Source: Paenibacillus doosanensis (GTDB lineage: Bacteria > Bacillota > Bacilli > Paenibacillales > NBRC-103111). From it: a DNA stretch of 64,000 nucleotides. The position numbers and the translations under genes are program-made. Positions within the stretch are counted from its first letter, which is position 1. Each line of letters opens with the position of its first letter. Location of the stretch: contig NZ_JANYUY010000005.1 in NCBI RefSeq assembly GCF_025060755.1, positions 62,001 through 126,000 of the forward strand, read 5' to 3'. The notes beneath the pieces were generated by a model. The model saw only the letters and a list, made by a program, of their open reading frames with translations, did no database searches and was not told the DNA's origin. Below, piece after piece: positions 8,543-24,600 of the stretch.

Positions 8543-9426
8543 ACGAACTCGGATTTATGAGTTATGTCTATATGGGTTTCTCTGCGGAAGCGATGGCGGA
8601 GGAGGCCGGGAAGCACGGGCTCCGTTACGTTCAACTGGACATCAAGCAGAAGCTGCAGGTGATGGATGACGAGCCGTTCTCTACCGCAAGGGCCGATAAA
8701 ATTTGTCGGATTTTTGCAAGCAGAGGCATTCAGATCGTCGGCCTGTCGGGGTATACGAATTTGCTCAATCCGAATTTGGCAAAACGCGAAGAAAAATTGG
8801 TCCAGCTGGAGAAAATGATCGATCTGTGCTCCGCTTATGGAACCCAATATATCGCCACGGAAACCGGAAGCTTGCATCCTTCCAACGCATGGCGGGATTA
8901 CGAAGGAAACCGTTCGCCGGAAGCGTGGGAGCAGCTTCTCGCCATTACGCAGCGGCTTCAAAGACGCGCGGCGGAAAATAATGCGGTGCTGCTGCTTGAA
9001 GGCTTCGCGCTGAATGTGCTGGCCGAGCCGAAACAGGCGCAGCGGCTTCTGCAGGAGCTCGGAACGGAAGGGCTCGGCATGATCATGGACCCGTTCAATT
9101 ATTTGACGGTGCAAGATTTGAGCGGCTTGGAAGCTCAGCGCCGGGCGATGACCGAAATCTTCGATTGCATTGCCGGTCAGTCCCCGATCGCTCACGCCAA
9201 GGATTCGCTTTATTCCGACGAAGGCTTTACGACGCCAAGGGTAGGCGCGGGACAGGCGGATTGGAACGTTTATGCGGAATTTCTGATGAAAAGGCTGCCG
9301 GATGTGCCGTTAATTCTTGAACATGCCAAGCCGGAAGAAGTCGAGGAATGTTTGCAGCTGATTCGGCAAGCGTTTGCAGCGGCGGGGGAAGCAAAACCGA
9401 ATGCGCGTGATGCCCATGAAGCGTAA
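8539..9426 (+). CDS. Sugar phosphate isomerase/epimerase-like TIM barrel (xylose isomerase-like)
   Basis: About 295 residues, the usual size of the AP_endonuc_2/xylose-isomerase-like family. Likely metal ligands are seen in order: Glu in LLLEG, Asp in MDPFN, His in IAHAKD and Glu in LILEHA. Members isomerise or epimerise keto-sugars or act on inositol and sugar-acid intermediates. The ATG at 8539 overlaps the upstream stop as ATGA, which decides the start over the longer frame from 8518. It pairs with the upstream oxidoreductase. A related barrel fold includes a decarboxylase in known apiose pathways, but nothing in the sequence fixes that role. Confidence 0.85.
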   Translation: MNELGFMSYVYMGFSAEAMAEEAGKHGLRYVQLDIKQKLQVMDDEPFSTARADKICRIFASRGIQIVGLSGYTNLLNPNLAKREEKLVQLEKMIDLCSAYGTQYIATETGSLHPSNAWRDYEGNRSPEAWEQLLAITQRLQRRAAENNAVLLLEGFALNVLAEPKQAQRLLQELGTEGLGMIMDPFNYLTVQDLSGLEAQRRAMTEIFDCIAGQSPIAHAKDSLYSDEGFTTPRVGAGQADWNVYAEFLMKRLPDVPLILEHAKPEEVEECLQLIRQAFAAAGEAKPNARDAHEA

Positions 9427-11071
9427 ACCGAGGTTAGGCATTCAAGGACCTGTCGTCGCTTGGCAGGACCCGTGGGGCAAAGAAGCTTCCGATTCGGTCA
9501 TGCGAACGGGAACCGGAAGCGTGTGCCCGTCGCAGGACCCGAGACCTGAGCCGCAAGCGTTTATCCGGGCGCTTCAAGAACTGCAGGCGGACTTCTACGT
9601 CCATCATGCGTTGCCGGGAATGCAGGGTTACAAGGAGCTTCTGGAAGATGTGGCCGGAGCGGGGCTCGATATTTGTCTAGGCAACGAGTACGGCAACATC
9701 AACGGGCCCTGGGTCGAGGGCACGAACCGGTACGACCTGCCGGATGACGCCTTGGCTCAAGCTGCCGCCTCCGGACGCTGCATCGGCTTATTGTACGACG
9801 AACCGGAGCATTTGCAAATCAATGCGGCACAGTACCGCAAGGACGGCTGGTTCCCGCATTGGGGACTCACCGACGGCGAGACGCTTGAACGATCCCGGCT
9901 CGGCGTCGAGTCGGCCGTGCGCGGCAGAGTCCGGCATGTCGGGGACGCAATGAACCGGGCAGGCCGCAATCCGGGGGCGATGCCGCTGATTTCCGAGCAG
10001 GTGTTTCCGACTTCGTTCCATACTTACGCCAGAGCGGGGATGGAGCTGTGTCCCAAGATCATGAAGGAATCGTTCCAATCGCTGCAGCTTTCTACCGCGC
10101 TGGGGGCGGCGAAGCAGTACGGAAGAAACATGTGGATATGCGCCGATCTGTGGGGACCCGATACAGGGGCATGGTTCACGCGGTTTCACGGGTTCCCCGG
10201 ACATTCGCCGGAGGAGTTCGCTTCGGCTCTCCGAATGGGCTATTGGATGGGCCCGTCCCATCTGTTTGTGGAAAATGCCGATGTGCTTCTCCGCAGCACG
10301 GGCGAGGGCTTCACGAAGACGGAATTCGGCGAAGTTTGGCTTGAGTTCGTTAAAAGCTATGTTCCCGGGCATCCGCTCCGGTGGCATCATTCGCAAGCCG
10401 ATCCGGATATCGTGATCATTCATTCCGACGACAGCAACTATGGTCAAAATGAACGGTTGTTCGGAAACCGCTCGTCGGATCAAGAGTCCATTGCACGCAG
10501 TCAAAGCGTGTTTACCATATGGCATTTGCTCAGCAGGGGACGCATTCCCGCGTACGGAAGCTGCATGCATATACCGGGATACGACTTCCCGAGGCATGAG
10601 CTGAAGCGGGAGGTTTCCATAGAACGCTTTCCTTTGGAAAAAGGCTACATAGGCAGCGGACGGAAGCCGATTCATCCGCTGTTGTATCCCGTTCATAACG
10701 TCCTCGTATACGACGGATATGTAACGGGACGGCAGCTCGGCCGGCCTAAGCTGATCATGGCGGGCGGTTCCGATTTGTCGGATGCAACATTTCAGGCGCT
10801 GCGCCAAAAGGCCGAGGACGGGGCTGTCGTCGTCATAGCCGATTGGCTGCTGCCAAAGGACTGTCCCGCCGATGTCCGAATAAGCGGAGCCAAAGGCTTG
10901 GGACAATGGCTTGTCACGGACGATTTCCTAAGTGAAAACGTTCGGGAAGCCGTACAGCCGTTTCTCGGCGACGCGGACTGCTGGATGCAGCGGTTCGGGA
11001 AGGAAGAAGTTCGGATGTACGCACGGAATGAAGACGGAAGCGAATTGGATTTTGAAATCCGTTCGACATAA
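9401..11071 (+). CDS. Unassigned TIM-barrel glycosidase-like protein
   Basis: I do not recognise a named family. The 556-residue protein lacks a signal peptide. Residues about 40-340 look like a clan-A-type barrel: FYVHHALPGMQGYKELL, ICLGNEYGN, GLLYDEPEH and MWICADLWGP resemble successive barrel strands with acidic residues at strand ends. Residues about 350-520 resemble the Rossmann-like trimerisation domain found after the barrel in GH42 (VLVYDGYVTGRQLGRPKLIMAGGSDLSD). The start overlaps the previous gene by 26 bases; ATG 9401 follows GGGGAAG, and further ATGs at 9410 and 9416 are possible. Its place in a run of exo-glycosidase genes supports a glycosidase role; the substrate is unknown. 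Confidence 0.6.
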   Translation: MRVMPMKRKPRLGIQGPVVAWQDPWGKEASDSVMRTGTGSVCPSQDPRPEPQAFIRALQELQADFYVHHALPGMQGYKELLEDVAGAGLDICLGNEYGNINGPWVEGTNRYDLPDDALAQAAASGRCIGLLYDEPEHLQINAAQYRKDGWFPHWGLTDGETLERSRLGVESAVRGRVRHVGDAMNRAGRNPGAMPLISEQVFPTSFHTYARAGMELCPKIMKESFQSLQLSTALGAAKQYGRNMWICADLWGPDTGAWFTRFHGFPGHSPEEFASALRMGYWMGPSHLFVENADVLLRSTGEGFTKTEFGEVWLEFVKSYVPGHPLRWHHSQADPDIVIIHSDDSNYGQNERLFGNRSSDQESIARSQSVFTIWHLLSRGRIPAYGSCMHIPGYDFPRHELKREVSIERFPLEKGYIGSGRKPIHPLLYPVHNVLVYDGYVTGRQLGRPKLIMAGGSDLSDATFQALRQKAEDGAVVVIADWLLPKDCPADVRISGAKGLGQWLVTDDFLSENVREAVQPFLGDADCWMQRFGKEEVRMYARNEDGSELDFEIRST

Positions 11072-11192
11072 GAAGACAGGATAAGACTTGGAAACCGGAA
11101 CAGGGGCTGGCGCTTGCTATCGTATTGAAGAAAGCGGCCCCAGGTTTCATAGTTCCAAGGTTCCAGTTTATGCAGTAAAGGAGGAAATTCAT

Positions 11193-14100
11193 TTGGAGCA
11201 GACCCAACATCTGGACCCGTTCGCCGAAATCGCCTTTCGCGAACATCCGGGAAATAAAGACGAATTGCATGAAATTCCTCCGATAGCTTACGAGAAAGCG
11301 TATTTCGCTCCGGGATCGGAGATGGCCAAGGAGGTCCCGGCCTTTTCATACGAGACGCAGCTGACCATGTTTCAGCATGAGCTGCAGCTGCTGCGCATGA
11401 AATATCGGCCTTTCATGCGCAATCTGGCTCCGGCGCCCTCGTTGACGCGGGATCGGCAGCGGCATACCCGCTTCCAGTTCCGTTATCAAACGGCGGAAGA
11501 TGCGAATTTCACTCGCGTGCTCGAAGGCGAGGGCGATTGGGAGCAGGCCACGGTGCCTGATTTTCGCGGGCCGTCGGGGGATAAGGGCAAATGGACCGGA
11601 TTTTACCGTAAAGAGTTTGCCTACGAACCGGTTCAGGCCGGCAAAAGGGTATTTCTCGTATTCAAAGGAGTCGATTATAAAGCGACCGTCTATTTAAACC
11701 GCAAATGCATCGGCAGTCACGAAGGCTTCTTCGCCCCGTTCGAATTCGATGTGACCGACTTCCTGCAGCAGCATAATACGCTTGTCGTCGAAGTCGATAA
11801 CGATTACCCGATGATGGGGGTAGGCGGAACGAAGCTGGACGGGGACAAAATGTATGCGGCGACGGGGCCGGGCTGGGACGATCCGTACAGCGGCTGGAAT
11901 CATTGCCCCCCGGGAGCGGGCATTTATAATGCGGTGTATTTGGAACAGCGCTCGGAGTTATTCATCCAAGATGTGTTCGTGCGCCCTAACCTCGACGAAG
12001 GCCATGTCGAGGTGTGGATCGATGCGATGAACACGACGAACAAGCTGCTGGAAGATTTCGAAATGCAGCTGGAGCTGATCCCGAAAAATTTTGCCGGAAC
12101 CGGCATCGGCCCGTTAAGCTTTCAGATAGCTTACGCAGGGCCGGGAATCAATTATTTTCGCTATAAAGTCGATTTCCCTCAGTTTCGTATGTGGGAGCCG
12201 GACGCGCCTTATCTATACATAGCCCGCGTCGAAGTGAATAACGGCGGCGTTTGCACCGATTGCCTGGACCGCACGTTCGGCATGCGCAAGTTTCATATGG
12301 ATGAAGACGGAGAGCCGAAAGGAACGCTCTATCTGAACAACCGCCCCGTCATTCTCAGGGGAGCCAATGAAATGGGACATCTGCAGCAGTGCGTGATGCA
12401 AAACAAGCCGGAACAGCTCATCGACGACATCTTGATCGCCAAAGCGGCGAATATGAACTTTTATCGGATTACGCAGCGGCCCGTGCAGGAGGAAATTTAC
12501 GATTATTTCGACATGCTGGGCATGATGCACCAATGCGACTTGCCGACCTTCGGCTTTATCCGCCGCAATCAGTTCGTGGAAGGCGTCCGTCAGGCGGCCG
12601 ACATGGAACGGCTGATTCGCAGCCATCCTTCCTCCGTCATGGTGTCGCTGATTAACGAGCCGTCGCGTACGGAGAAGCGGCGCAAAGGACATCGGCATTT
12701 GCACCGCAACGAATTGGAAGCGTTCTTCATCGCCGCTCGCCAGGCGATTTATGTGGAAAATCCCGACCGGGTGGTGAAAAACGCGGACGGCGACTATAAC
12801 CCGCCGACACGTGAAGGCTTGCCCGATTTTCATTGCTATACGATGTGGTACACGAATAACGGAATTACTCTCGGAAAACTGCACAAAGGCTTTCTGCCGG
12901 CCATTCGTCCGGGCTGGAAAGCGGGCTGCGGAGAGTATGGCACAGAAGGGCTGGACAATGCGCAGCTAATGACGAGCCGCTATCCAAGAGAATGGCTGCC
13001 CGAAGATACAAAGGAGCGTTGGTCGCCGAACCGGATCAAGGGAGCGCAGACGTATGCGATGCACGGCGATTGGTTCGGGGAGCAGCATTCGATGCACAGC
13101 TGGATTGAAGCGAGCCAGCAGCACCAATGTCTGGCGACGAAGCTGATGACCGATGCTTGGCGGCGAAGAACGGATCTGGTCGTTTCGACGGCGATCCATC
13201 TCTTGATCGACGCATGGCCGGCAGGCTGGATGAAGGCGCTGGTCGGAGCCGACCGCATTCCCAAGCCGGCATATTTCACCTATAAGCAATGTCTGGAGCC
13301 GGTGCGGGTGAACCTGCGCTGCGACCGCCTGAAAGTGTATGAAGGGGAAACGATGGAAATCGAAGCGTGGCTCTTGAACGATACGGATCAAAGCTACGAA
13401 GGCTGCCGGATCATCGCTACGCTGCGCGACGGCCAGAGGGATTACGGGAGCTACGAAATGACATGCGATTTGCCGCAGACATCCTCTCGCTATGCCGGTA
13501 CTATCCGCTTCTCTGTGCCGCCGACGGCGGAGCGGCAGCCGTTCTTCATCGATGCGGCCTTAATCGACGAGCACGGAGCGGAGCTTAACGCGGAACGCTT
13601 CCGTTTCGAAGCCTTCGCCCGGATGAGGCGGCTGCAGCCGAAGCCGGTTCGCGCTTCTTATCTGGACTCCGAATCGGAAGTGCTGTGCTCGCTGCTCGAT
13701 CTGGAGAGTTCTTCATACGAGGAGGACGACGCGCAGGACGGGGCGATTATCGTTTCCACGAAGGAGGCGTTCGTGCGGCACCGGACCTCGCTGCTGGAAA
13801 AAGTCCGTCACGGAGCGACCGCCATGTTCATTCTGGGACGTCCGGTATCTACTTCCAACCATACTTGCTGGGAGCTGGAGGGCGGCGAAATCAAGACGGC
13901 CAAGTACAAAGAAGTGTATACGCTCGGAGTAAATGCGAACCGGCCGGAGCTGCAATGGATGAAGCATGACGATTTCGCTTACTTTTACAATCTGCAAAAC
14001 GACCGCCTCGACGGAATCAGCCACAGCCATCTGCTGGGGGAGGGGCTGGAGCCGATCGTCTTCTCCTATACGACGCAGGGCGAGTCCGACGGTCAGAAGC

Positions 14101-14246
14101 GCAAGCTGCCGATCATTGCGGAGAAAAAAGTCGGCAAGGGCCGGATTTACGCCGTTTGCTTCCCGCTGTCGGGAAGGGTCGGCTTTAATCCGACGCTCGA
14201 CAGGTTACTAATTACCCTATTGCAAAGCGGAGGTGCGAAGGCATGA
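11193..14246 (+). CDS. GH2 family glycosidase (subfamily unassigned)
   Basis: Cytoplasmic GH2-like enzyme of 1017 residues. Domains: an N-terminal sandwich with GFYRKEFAYEP and the VYLNRKCIGSHEG loop (about residues 135-190), an Ig-like middle domain, and a barrel with LYLNNRPVILRGANEMGH. Catalytic residues are Glu489 in SLINEPSR (acid/base) and Glu581 in GCGEYGTEG (nucleophile). After the barrel come an Ig-like domain and a glutamine-amidotransferase-like C-terminal domain (IIVSTKEAFVRHR). I prefer the TTG at 11193, eight bases after AAAGGAGGA (11177-11185); the open frame reaches a TTG at 11088 with a poor ribosome binding site. The N-terminal ~120 residues before the sandwich are unusual. 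Could be a beta-galactosidase, beta-glucuronidase or other GH2 activity. Confidence 0.82.
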   Translation: MEQTQHLDPFAEIAFREHPGNKDELHEIPPIAYEKAYFAPGSEMAKEVPAFSYETQLTMFQHELQLLRMKYRPFMRNLAPAPSLTRDRQRHTRFQFRYQTAEDANFTRVLEGEGDWEQATVPDFRGPSGDKGKWTGFYRKEFAYEPVQAGKRVFLVFKGVDYKATVYLNRKCIGSHEGFFAPFEFDVTDFLQQHNTLVVEVDNDYPMMGVGGTKLDGDKMYAATGPGWDDPYSGWNHCPPGAGIYNAVYLEQRSELFIQDVFVRPNLDEGHVEVWIDAMNTTNKLLEDFEMQLELIPKNFAGTGIGPLSFQIAYAGPGINYFRYKVDFPQFRMWEPDAPYLYIARVEVNNGGVCTDCLDRTFGMRKFHMDEDGEPKGTLYLNNRPVILRGANEMGHLQQCVMQNKPEQLIDDILIAKAANMNFYRITQRPVQEEIYDYFDMLGMMHQCDLPTFGFIRRNQFVEGVRQAADMERLIRSHPSSVMVSLINEPSRTEKRRKGHRHLHRNELEAFFIAARQAIYVENPDRVVKNADGDYNPPTREGLPDFHCYTMWYTNNGITLGKLHKGFLPAIRPGWKAGCGEYGTEGLDNAQLMTSRYPREWLPEDTKERWSPNRIKGAQTYAMHGDWFGEQHSMHSWIEASQQHQCLATKLMTDAWRRRTDLVVSTAIHLLIDAWPAGWMKALVGADRIPKPAYFTYKQCLEPVRVNLRCDRLKVYEGETMEIEAWLLNDTDQSYEGCRIIATLRDGQRDYGSYEMTCDLPQTSSRYAGTIRFSVPPTAERQPFFIDAALIDEHGAELNAERFRFEAFARMRRLQPKPVRASYLDSESEVLCSLLDLESSSYEEDDAQDGAIIVSTKEAFVRHRTSLLEKVRHGATAMFILGRPVSTSNHTCWELEGGEIKTAKYKEVYTLGVNANRPELQWMKHDDFAYFYNLQNDRLDGISHSHLLGEGLEPIVFSYTTQGESDGQKRKLPIIAEKKVGKGRIYAVCFPLSGRVGFNPTLDRLLITLLQSGGAKA

Positions 14247-16333
14247 CGCGGTACACGGTGTTCAGCGCAGACCGCCGGAAGTCGGCGGAAGTGACGGCGG
14301 AGCGGGATGAAGTGACGATTTCGCTGCGGGATCAAGAATCATCCGCCGTTTATTTCGAAGGACGGCTGCAGGAAATGTTGTGTTTCTCCGTCCGTAAACC
14401 TTGGAGCAGCGAGCCTGTGCGACTGAATCACACCAAGTTGTCTGAGGAGCAAGAGCGCCTTGTTGTCGAAGGCGACTTGTCCGGGATACGATTCTCCTTA
14501 CGTCTCGGCTTCGACGCGAACGGACTGTTGCGGATTTCCGCTGCCTGGGAGAATCGCAGCGGCATGACGCTGCGCGACGCGGCAGCGGGTCTGCTGTTCC
14601 CGTTGGACAGAAAGCAAGAGGAGAAGGTAACGATCCCGCATATGATCTACAACAATAATCCGTCCTCCGATCCGCAGCGGATCGTTCCCAAGCTCGGAGA
14701 AGGAGCGGGCCGAGGGTTTCTATGCGAGGAGCACCGCCTGCCGATTCCTGCGGTAAACGCGGAGTGGCGGGAAGGGGAGCAAGCTCGCTTCCTTACCTTA
14801 TTCTCTCTCCCGAGCTATGTCGAAACTCCGGACGGCAAGGTCCATTACGGATCGCTGGGAGCGCTTCAAGAGGAGCGGGGACTGACGTTTGCCGCCATGA
14901 GCGGCGTGCTGATGATGAACGGCGAGAAAGACGTCGTCTATGTGTCCAAAAGCAGGACGCAGCCTTACGACGGCGGCTATCTCGATTTTGCGCCCGGGTT
15001 TGCGCTGGAAAAGGAGTATGCGCTTCATTGGGGCGCAATCGGCCGCTCGGGCCAAGCGTTCCGCGAGGTGGTTCGCGCCGCTTCCGAGCTGTTTGCTCCC
15101 GAAGGCGCCAAACCGCATACAGCGGCGGAGATCGTACGGTTGAAGTCGAACGCGCTGGATGACAGGTGGAGAACCGGGGCCGGGGGAGCGGCAGGGTATA
15201 TCAAATTTACCGATTCGAATTCCTTCGGCAATGTCTCCAAGCATCCGCTGCACTATATGTACGGCTGGACCGGACAATGTCTGAAGCTGGCCTGGTGCGA
15301 CGCCAAGCTAGGCTTCTCCCGGGGGGAAGAGGAGCGCATCGCAAGATGCGAGCAGGCGGCGAGCTTCTATGTTAAGGAAAGCGAAACCGAAGTGCCGGGA
15401 ATCCGCCACAGCTCTTATATGTTGCATGAAACCCGCTGGGACGATTTCCGTTCCGGTCAGGAGAAGGTCGTATCCAGCAGAGCCTACGGCGAAACGATAG
15501 CGGATTTAGGGGACATTATTTTGCTGTTCCGCGAGCAAGGCAGAGCGATACCGGAGGAATGGGTGCGAGCCGTTTGCGATGCGGCCGACCTGTTTATCCG
15601 CGGAGGTTTGCAGGACGGAATCCTTCCCGCGGCTTGGGATCTCTCCGGAAAACCCTACGATAATATGATTACGGCGGCAGGGCTGCCCTGCCTGATCGCT
15701 TTGGTGCAAGCTTACCGGATTACGCGGCAGCCCGATTATTTGGCTGCGGCCGAAGCGATGATGCAGTGCTATTACGAGCTGCATGCAGCGACGTTCGATC
15801 GTCCTTTCGCCCGCTCCACGCTGGATGCCAAATGCGAGGATAAGGAAGCGGGTATGTATTTCTTCCTGGCCGCTTACCATCTGTATAAAACGACGGGCAA
15901 GCCGCTTTATGAGGAATGGGCGCAGCTTTCGGCCGAATGGCTCCTGACCTTCGTCTATATGTGGAATCCCGTATACGATAAAGGCTCCATGTTCCGGGAG
16001 GCCGGCTTTCAGGCGGCGGGTTGGCCGGGAGTCAGCGTGCAAAATCATCATCTGGATGTGTTTTTCCCGACCTTCGAGTTGTGGGATTTCGGGCGTTCGA
16101 CCGGCCGGACGGATGACGAGCGCTGGGGGCGCATGATTTTCGATGCGCTCGGTCAGGGCATATGCACGAAGCCGGGAGAATGGAAATTCGATATTATCGG
16201 CGAGCAGGCCGAAGGCTTTTTCCAGACGAACTGGAACCACCGCGGCCACAGCAATAAATGGAATCCTTCCTGGGTCATCGCCTTAATGCTGCAAAACGCC
16301 ATACGGTTCCAAGAGGCGGAACTTGCAAAATAA
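14243..16333 (+). CDS. Unassigned alpha/alpha-barrel glycosidase-like protein
   Basis: 696 residues, no signal peptide, start overlapping the previous stop as ATGA. I do not recognise the family. Residues 1-260 are beta-rich, like the sandwich that precedes the barrel in GH15, GH65 or GH95-type enzymes. Residues about 280-690 are helical with repeated aromatic/acidic loops (HYMYGWTGQCLKLAWCD, SSYMLHETRWDD, ILPAAWDLSGKPYDNMITAAGL, NHHLDVFFPTFELWDF, GFFQTNWNHRGHSNKWNPSW), the pattern of an (alpha/alpha)6 toroid. Candidate catalytic acids cannot be assigned without a structure match. Its tight coupling to GH2 genes suggests it removes a sugar or uronic acid from the same oligosaccharide (inference). 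Confidence 0.58.
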   Translation: MTRYTVFSADRRKSAEVTAERDEVTISLRDQESSAVYFEGRLQEMLCFSVRKPWSSEPVRLNHTKLSEEQERLVVEGDLSGIRFSLRLGFDANGLLRISAAWENRSGMTLRDAAAGLLFPLDRKQEEKVTIPHMIYNNNPSSDPQRIVPKLGEGAGRGFLCEEHRLPIPAVNAEWREGEQARFLTLFSLPSYVETPDGKVHYGSLGALQEERGLTFAAMSGVLMMNGEKDVVYVSKSRTQPYDGGYLDFAPGFALEKEYALHWGAIGRSGQAFREVVRAASELFAPEGAKPHTAAEIVRLKSNALDDRWRTGAGGAAGYIKFTDSNSFGNVSKHPLHYMYGWTGQCLKLAWCDAKLGFSRGEEERIARCEQAASFYVKESETEVPGIRHSSYMLHETRWDDFRSGQEKVVSSRAYGETIADLGDIILLFREQGRAIPEEWVRAVCDAADLFIRGGLQDGILPAAWDLSGKPYDNMITAAGLPCLIALVQAYRITRQPDYLAAAEAMMQCYYELHAATFDRPFARSTLDAKCEDKEAGMYFFLAAYHLYKTTGKPLYEEWAQLSAEWLLTFVYMWNPVYDKGSMFREAGFQAAGWPGVSVQNHHLDVFFPTFELWDFGRSTGRTDDERWGRMIFDALGQGICTKPGEWKFDIIGEQAEGFFQTNWNHRGHSNKWNPSWVIALMLQNAIRFQEAELAK

Positions 16334-21612
<5,279 letters not shown>

Positions 21613-21652
21613 GCGCCCGCTTAACACCTTACGCAAACGAGGAGGCGGTAGC

Positions 21653-24600
21653 ATGGACGTGCGGGAGCGGCTGCTCCGGCGGTTCGAACGGCCGGGAACG
21701 GAATATCGTTCCGTCCCTTTCTGGGCCTGGAACGATGAGCTGGACGGAGAAGAGCTGGTCCGGCAGATCAAGCAGATGAAGGAGCAGGGAATGGGCGGAT
21801 TTTTCATTCATTCCCGGGACGGACTGGAGACCGTGTACATGGGTCCGGAATGGATGGATTGCGTTCGCCGGTCCGTACAGGCGGCCGAAGAGCTGGGCAT
21901 GCACGTATGGCTCTATGACGAGGACCGCTGGCCGTCCGGGTTCGCCGGAGGGCTGGTGCAGGCAAGAGGAGGCGACGCCTTCCGCGCCAAAGGGCTTACG
22001 CTGGAGGTTGTTGCGCCGGGCAGCCTGGCTGAGGATTATTCCGATGCGGTTGCGTTATTCCGCGCCGTCATCGAAGAGCGAAGCATGCTGCGGTGCGAGC
22101 GGCTGCCTGTGGGCGGAAAGCCTGAGCTGGGCGGGCATGAGGTGCTGCTCGTTTTCCGCGTGGAAGTATCCGAGCGGAGCGAATGGTTCAATAACGAGGC
22201 GCCGCCCGACAATTTGAACCCCGATACCGTCGCAGCCTTTATCGACATTACGTACGAGGCGTACAAGCGCGAGGTCGGCGGCCAGTTCGGCCGGACGGTT
22301 CGCGGCGTGTTCACCGACGAGCCGAGCGTTCATGACCGGCACTGCCGGTTTACGCCGGGCCGAGGCTGGCTTCCGTGGAGCGAATCGTTTGCCGGATTTT
22401 TCAAGCGGCGGCGGGGTTACGATGTGCTGGAAGCCGTTCCTTATTTGTACTTTGACGGGGAAAAATCCGCATGGGTAAGGCATGATTACTGGAGAACGCT
22501 CACCGAGCGGTTCAGCGAGGCGTACTCCAAACAGCTCGGAGATTGGTGCGACGGGAACGGGATCGCTTTTACCGGACATTATTTGTGGGAGAACAATCTT
22601 GGCACCGCCACCCGCGTATGCGGAGCGGTCATGCCGAACTACCGGTACCAACAAGTTCCCGGCATCGATATGCTGAACGAGCAAACGAGCGAATACATAA
22701 CCGTTAAGCAGTGCACGAGCGTAGCCCATCAGTTCGGACGCAAGCAGGTGCTTACGGAAACGTACGGCTGCACGGGCTGGGGCTTCACCTTCGAAGGGCA
22801 GAAATGGATCGGCGACTTCCAATATGTGCTCGGCGTGAACGTCCGCTCGCAGCATTTGGCCTTATATTCGATCAAGGGCTGCCGTAAGCGCGATTATCCC
22901 CCGGTATTCAACTACAATACGAGCTGGTGGAAGTATAACCATGTCGCGGAGGATTACTTCGCGCGGTTATCCGCCGTATTGAGCGAAGGCAAGCCGGTGC
23001 GCGACGTGCTCGTGCTGCATCCGGCCTCGACGGCTTGGAGCCGTATCGGCACCTTGCCGTACGGGGCCCAGGCGAGGGGAAAGGATAAGGATGTGTCCGC
23101 GGCCAATCACTTCGGCCACGAGTTCAACGCCTTTTTAGGCAAGCTGCTGAGAGCGCATTACGATATCGATCTCGGCGACGAGACGATTATGGCGGACGTC
23201 GGCGCCGTGCGCGGAGGCAAGCTGGCCGTTGAGCAGGCGGAATATTCCGTCGTCGTCATTCCGCCTATCGACACGATGCTGGAGAGCACGTTCCGTCTGC
23301 TTACGCAATTCGTTCATGCAGGCGGACGCATCGTCGCGACGGGTCCGCGGCCCGCGATGATCGAAGGTCGAGAAGCCGCAGAGCGGCTCTCGCAGCTGTA
23401 TGATCATCCGAATGTGACGGAGGCGGAGGAGACCGAGCGGGTGATCGAAGCGCTTGAAGCGATAAGCCCCCGCCGGGTCAGCTTGACGAACGGGCAGCAG
23501 CTGGAAGCGCCCGAGCTGCTCTACATGCTGCGCGAGCTGGATCAGGCCGGAAGCCGGCTGTTGTTTGTCGTCAACAACGACCGGGAAGGGACTCATCAGG
23601 TTCGCATCCGCCTGGAAGGCGGCGGCGCCGTCGAGCAGTGGTGTCCGCTGACCGGCGCGGTGAAGACGATCGAAGCGGAGGCGGCAGGCGGCTTTCTCCA
23701 ATGGAATGCGGAGCTGGGCCCGGCCGGATCGGCATTGTACGTTTTCGGCGGCGGGTCTTGGGCTGCAAGCCAACAGGCGGACGGCCCGGTTCGTGAAGCG
23801 AACGCCTCCCGGGAGCCCGCCGCGGCGAATGAATCGTTATCCTTGATCACGGAGCTCGGACCGGTATGCGGCTTCAGCCGCACCGCGCCAAACGTGCTGA
23901 CGCTGGACAGATGCTCTTACCGGCTCGGCGGCCACGGCGAGTGGTCGGAGGAAATGGACGTTTGGCGGGCGCAGCGGGATGTGAGGGAGAAGCTCGGCAT
24001 GAGGCAGGTGTACGGCAACGGAATCGAGCAGCGGTACAAATGGATTCACGATCCTCATCCCGGCAACGGCACGCCGGCGTCATTCCGGTTTTCGTTCGAC
24101 GCAGCGGAAGTTCCGGCAGAACCGGTGCACCTGGTGGTCGAATCGGCAGAGCAATACGATATTCGGCTGAACGGAATGCCGGCCGCCAATACGCCGGACG
24201 GCTGGTTCCTCGACCGCTCGTTCGATAAGGTGCTTCTGCCCCCTTTGAAGCAGGGTGCGAACGAACTGACGCTATCCTGTCATTATCATAACCGGATGGA
24301 AGTGGAGGACATCTATTTGATCGGCGGCTTTGCGCTGGACCGGGAACGAACAATAATTGCCGAGCCTGCAAAGCTTGCATTGGGCGACTGGTGCCTGCAA
24401 GGATATCCGCATTATTGCGGCAGTATCGTCTATCACTTGGATTTCGTACAGAATGATCCGCCGCGGGGGCGCAGGATGCTGCTGGAGCTGGGGGACTACT
24501 CCGCGGTCACGACGGAGGTCAGAGTCAACGGCCGAACGGCGGGTCATGTGCCATGGCGAGCGGCTAATCTGGTAGACCTTACGGAGTATCTGCGCGAAGG

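Noticed and set aside
11088-11192. N-terminal extension of the GH2 enzyme from TTG 11088
   Set aside because: Poor ribosome binding site, and the 35 extra residues show no domain; TTG 11193 lies after a strong AAAGGAGGA.
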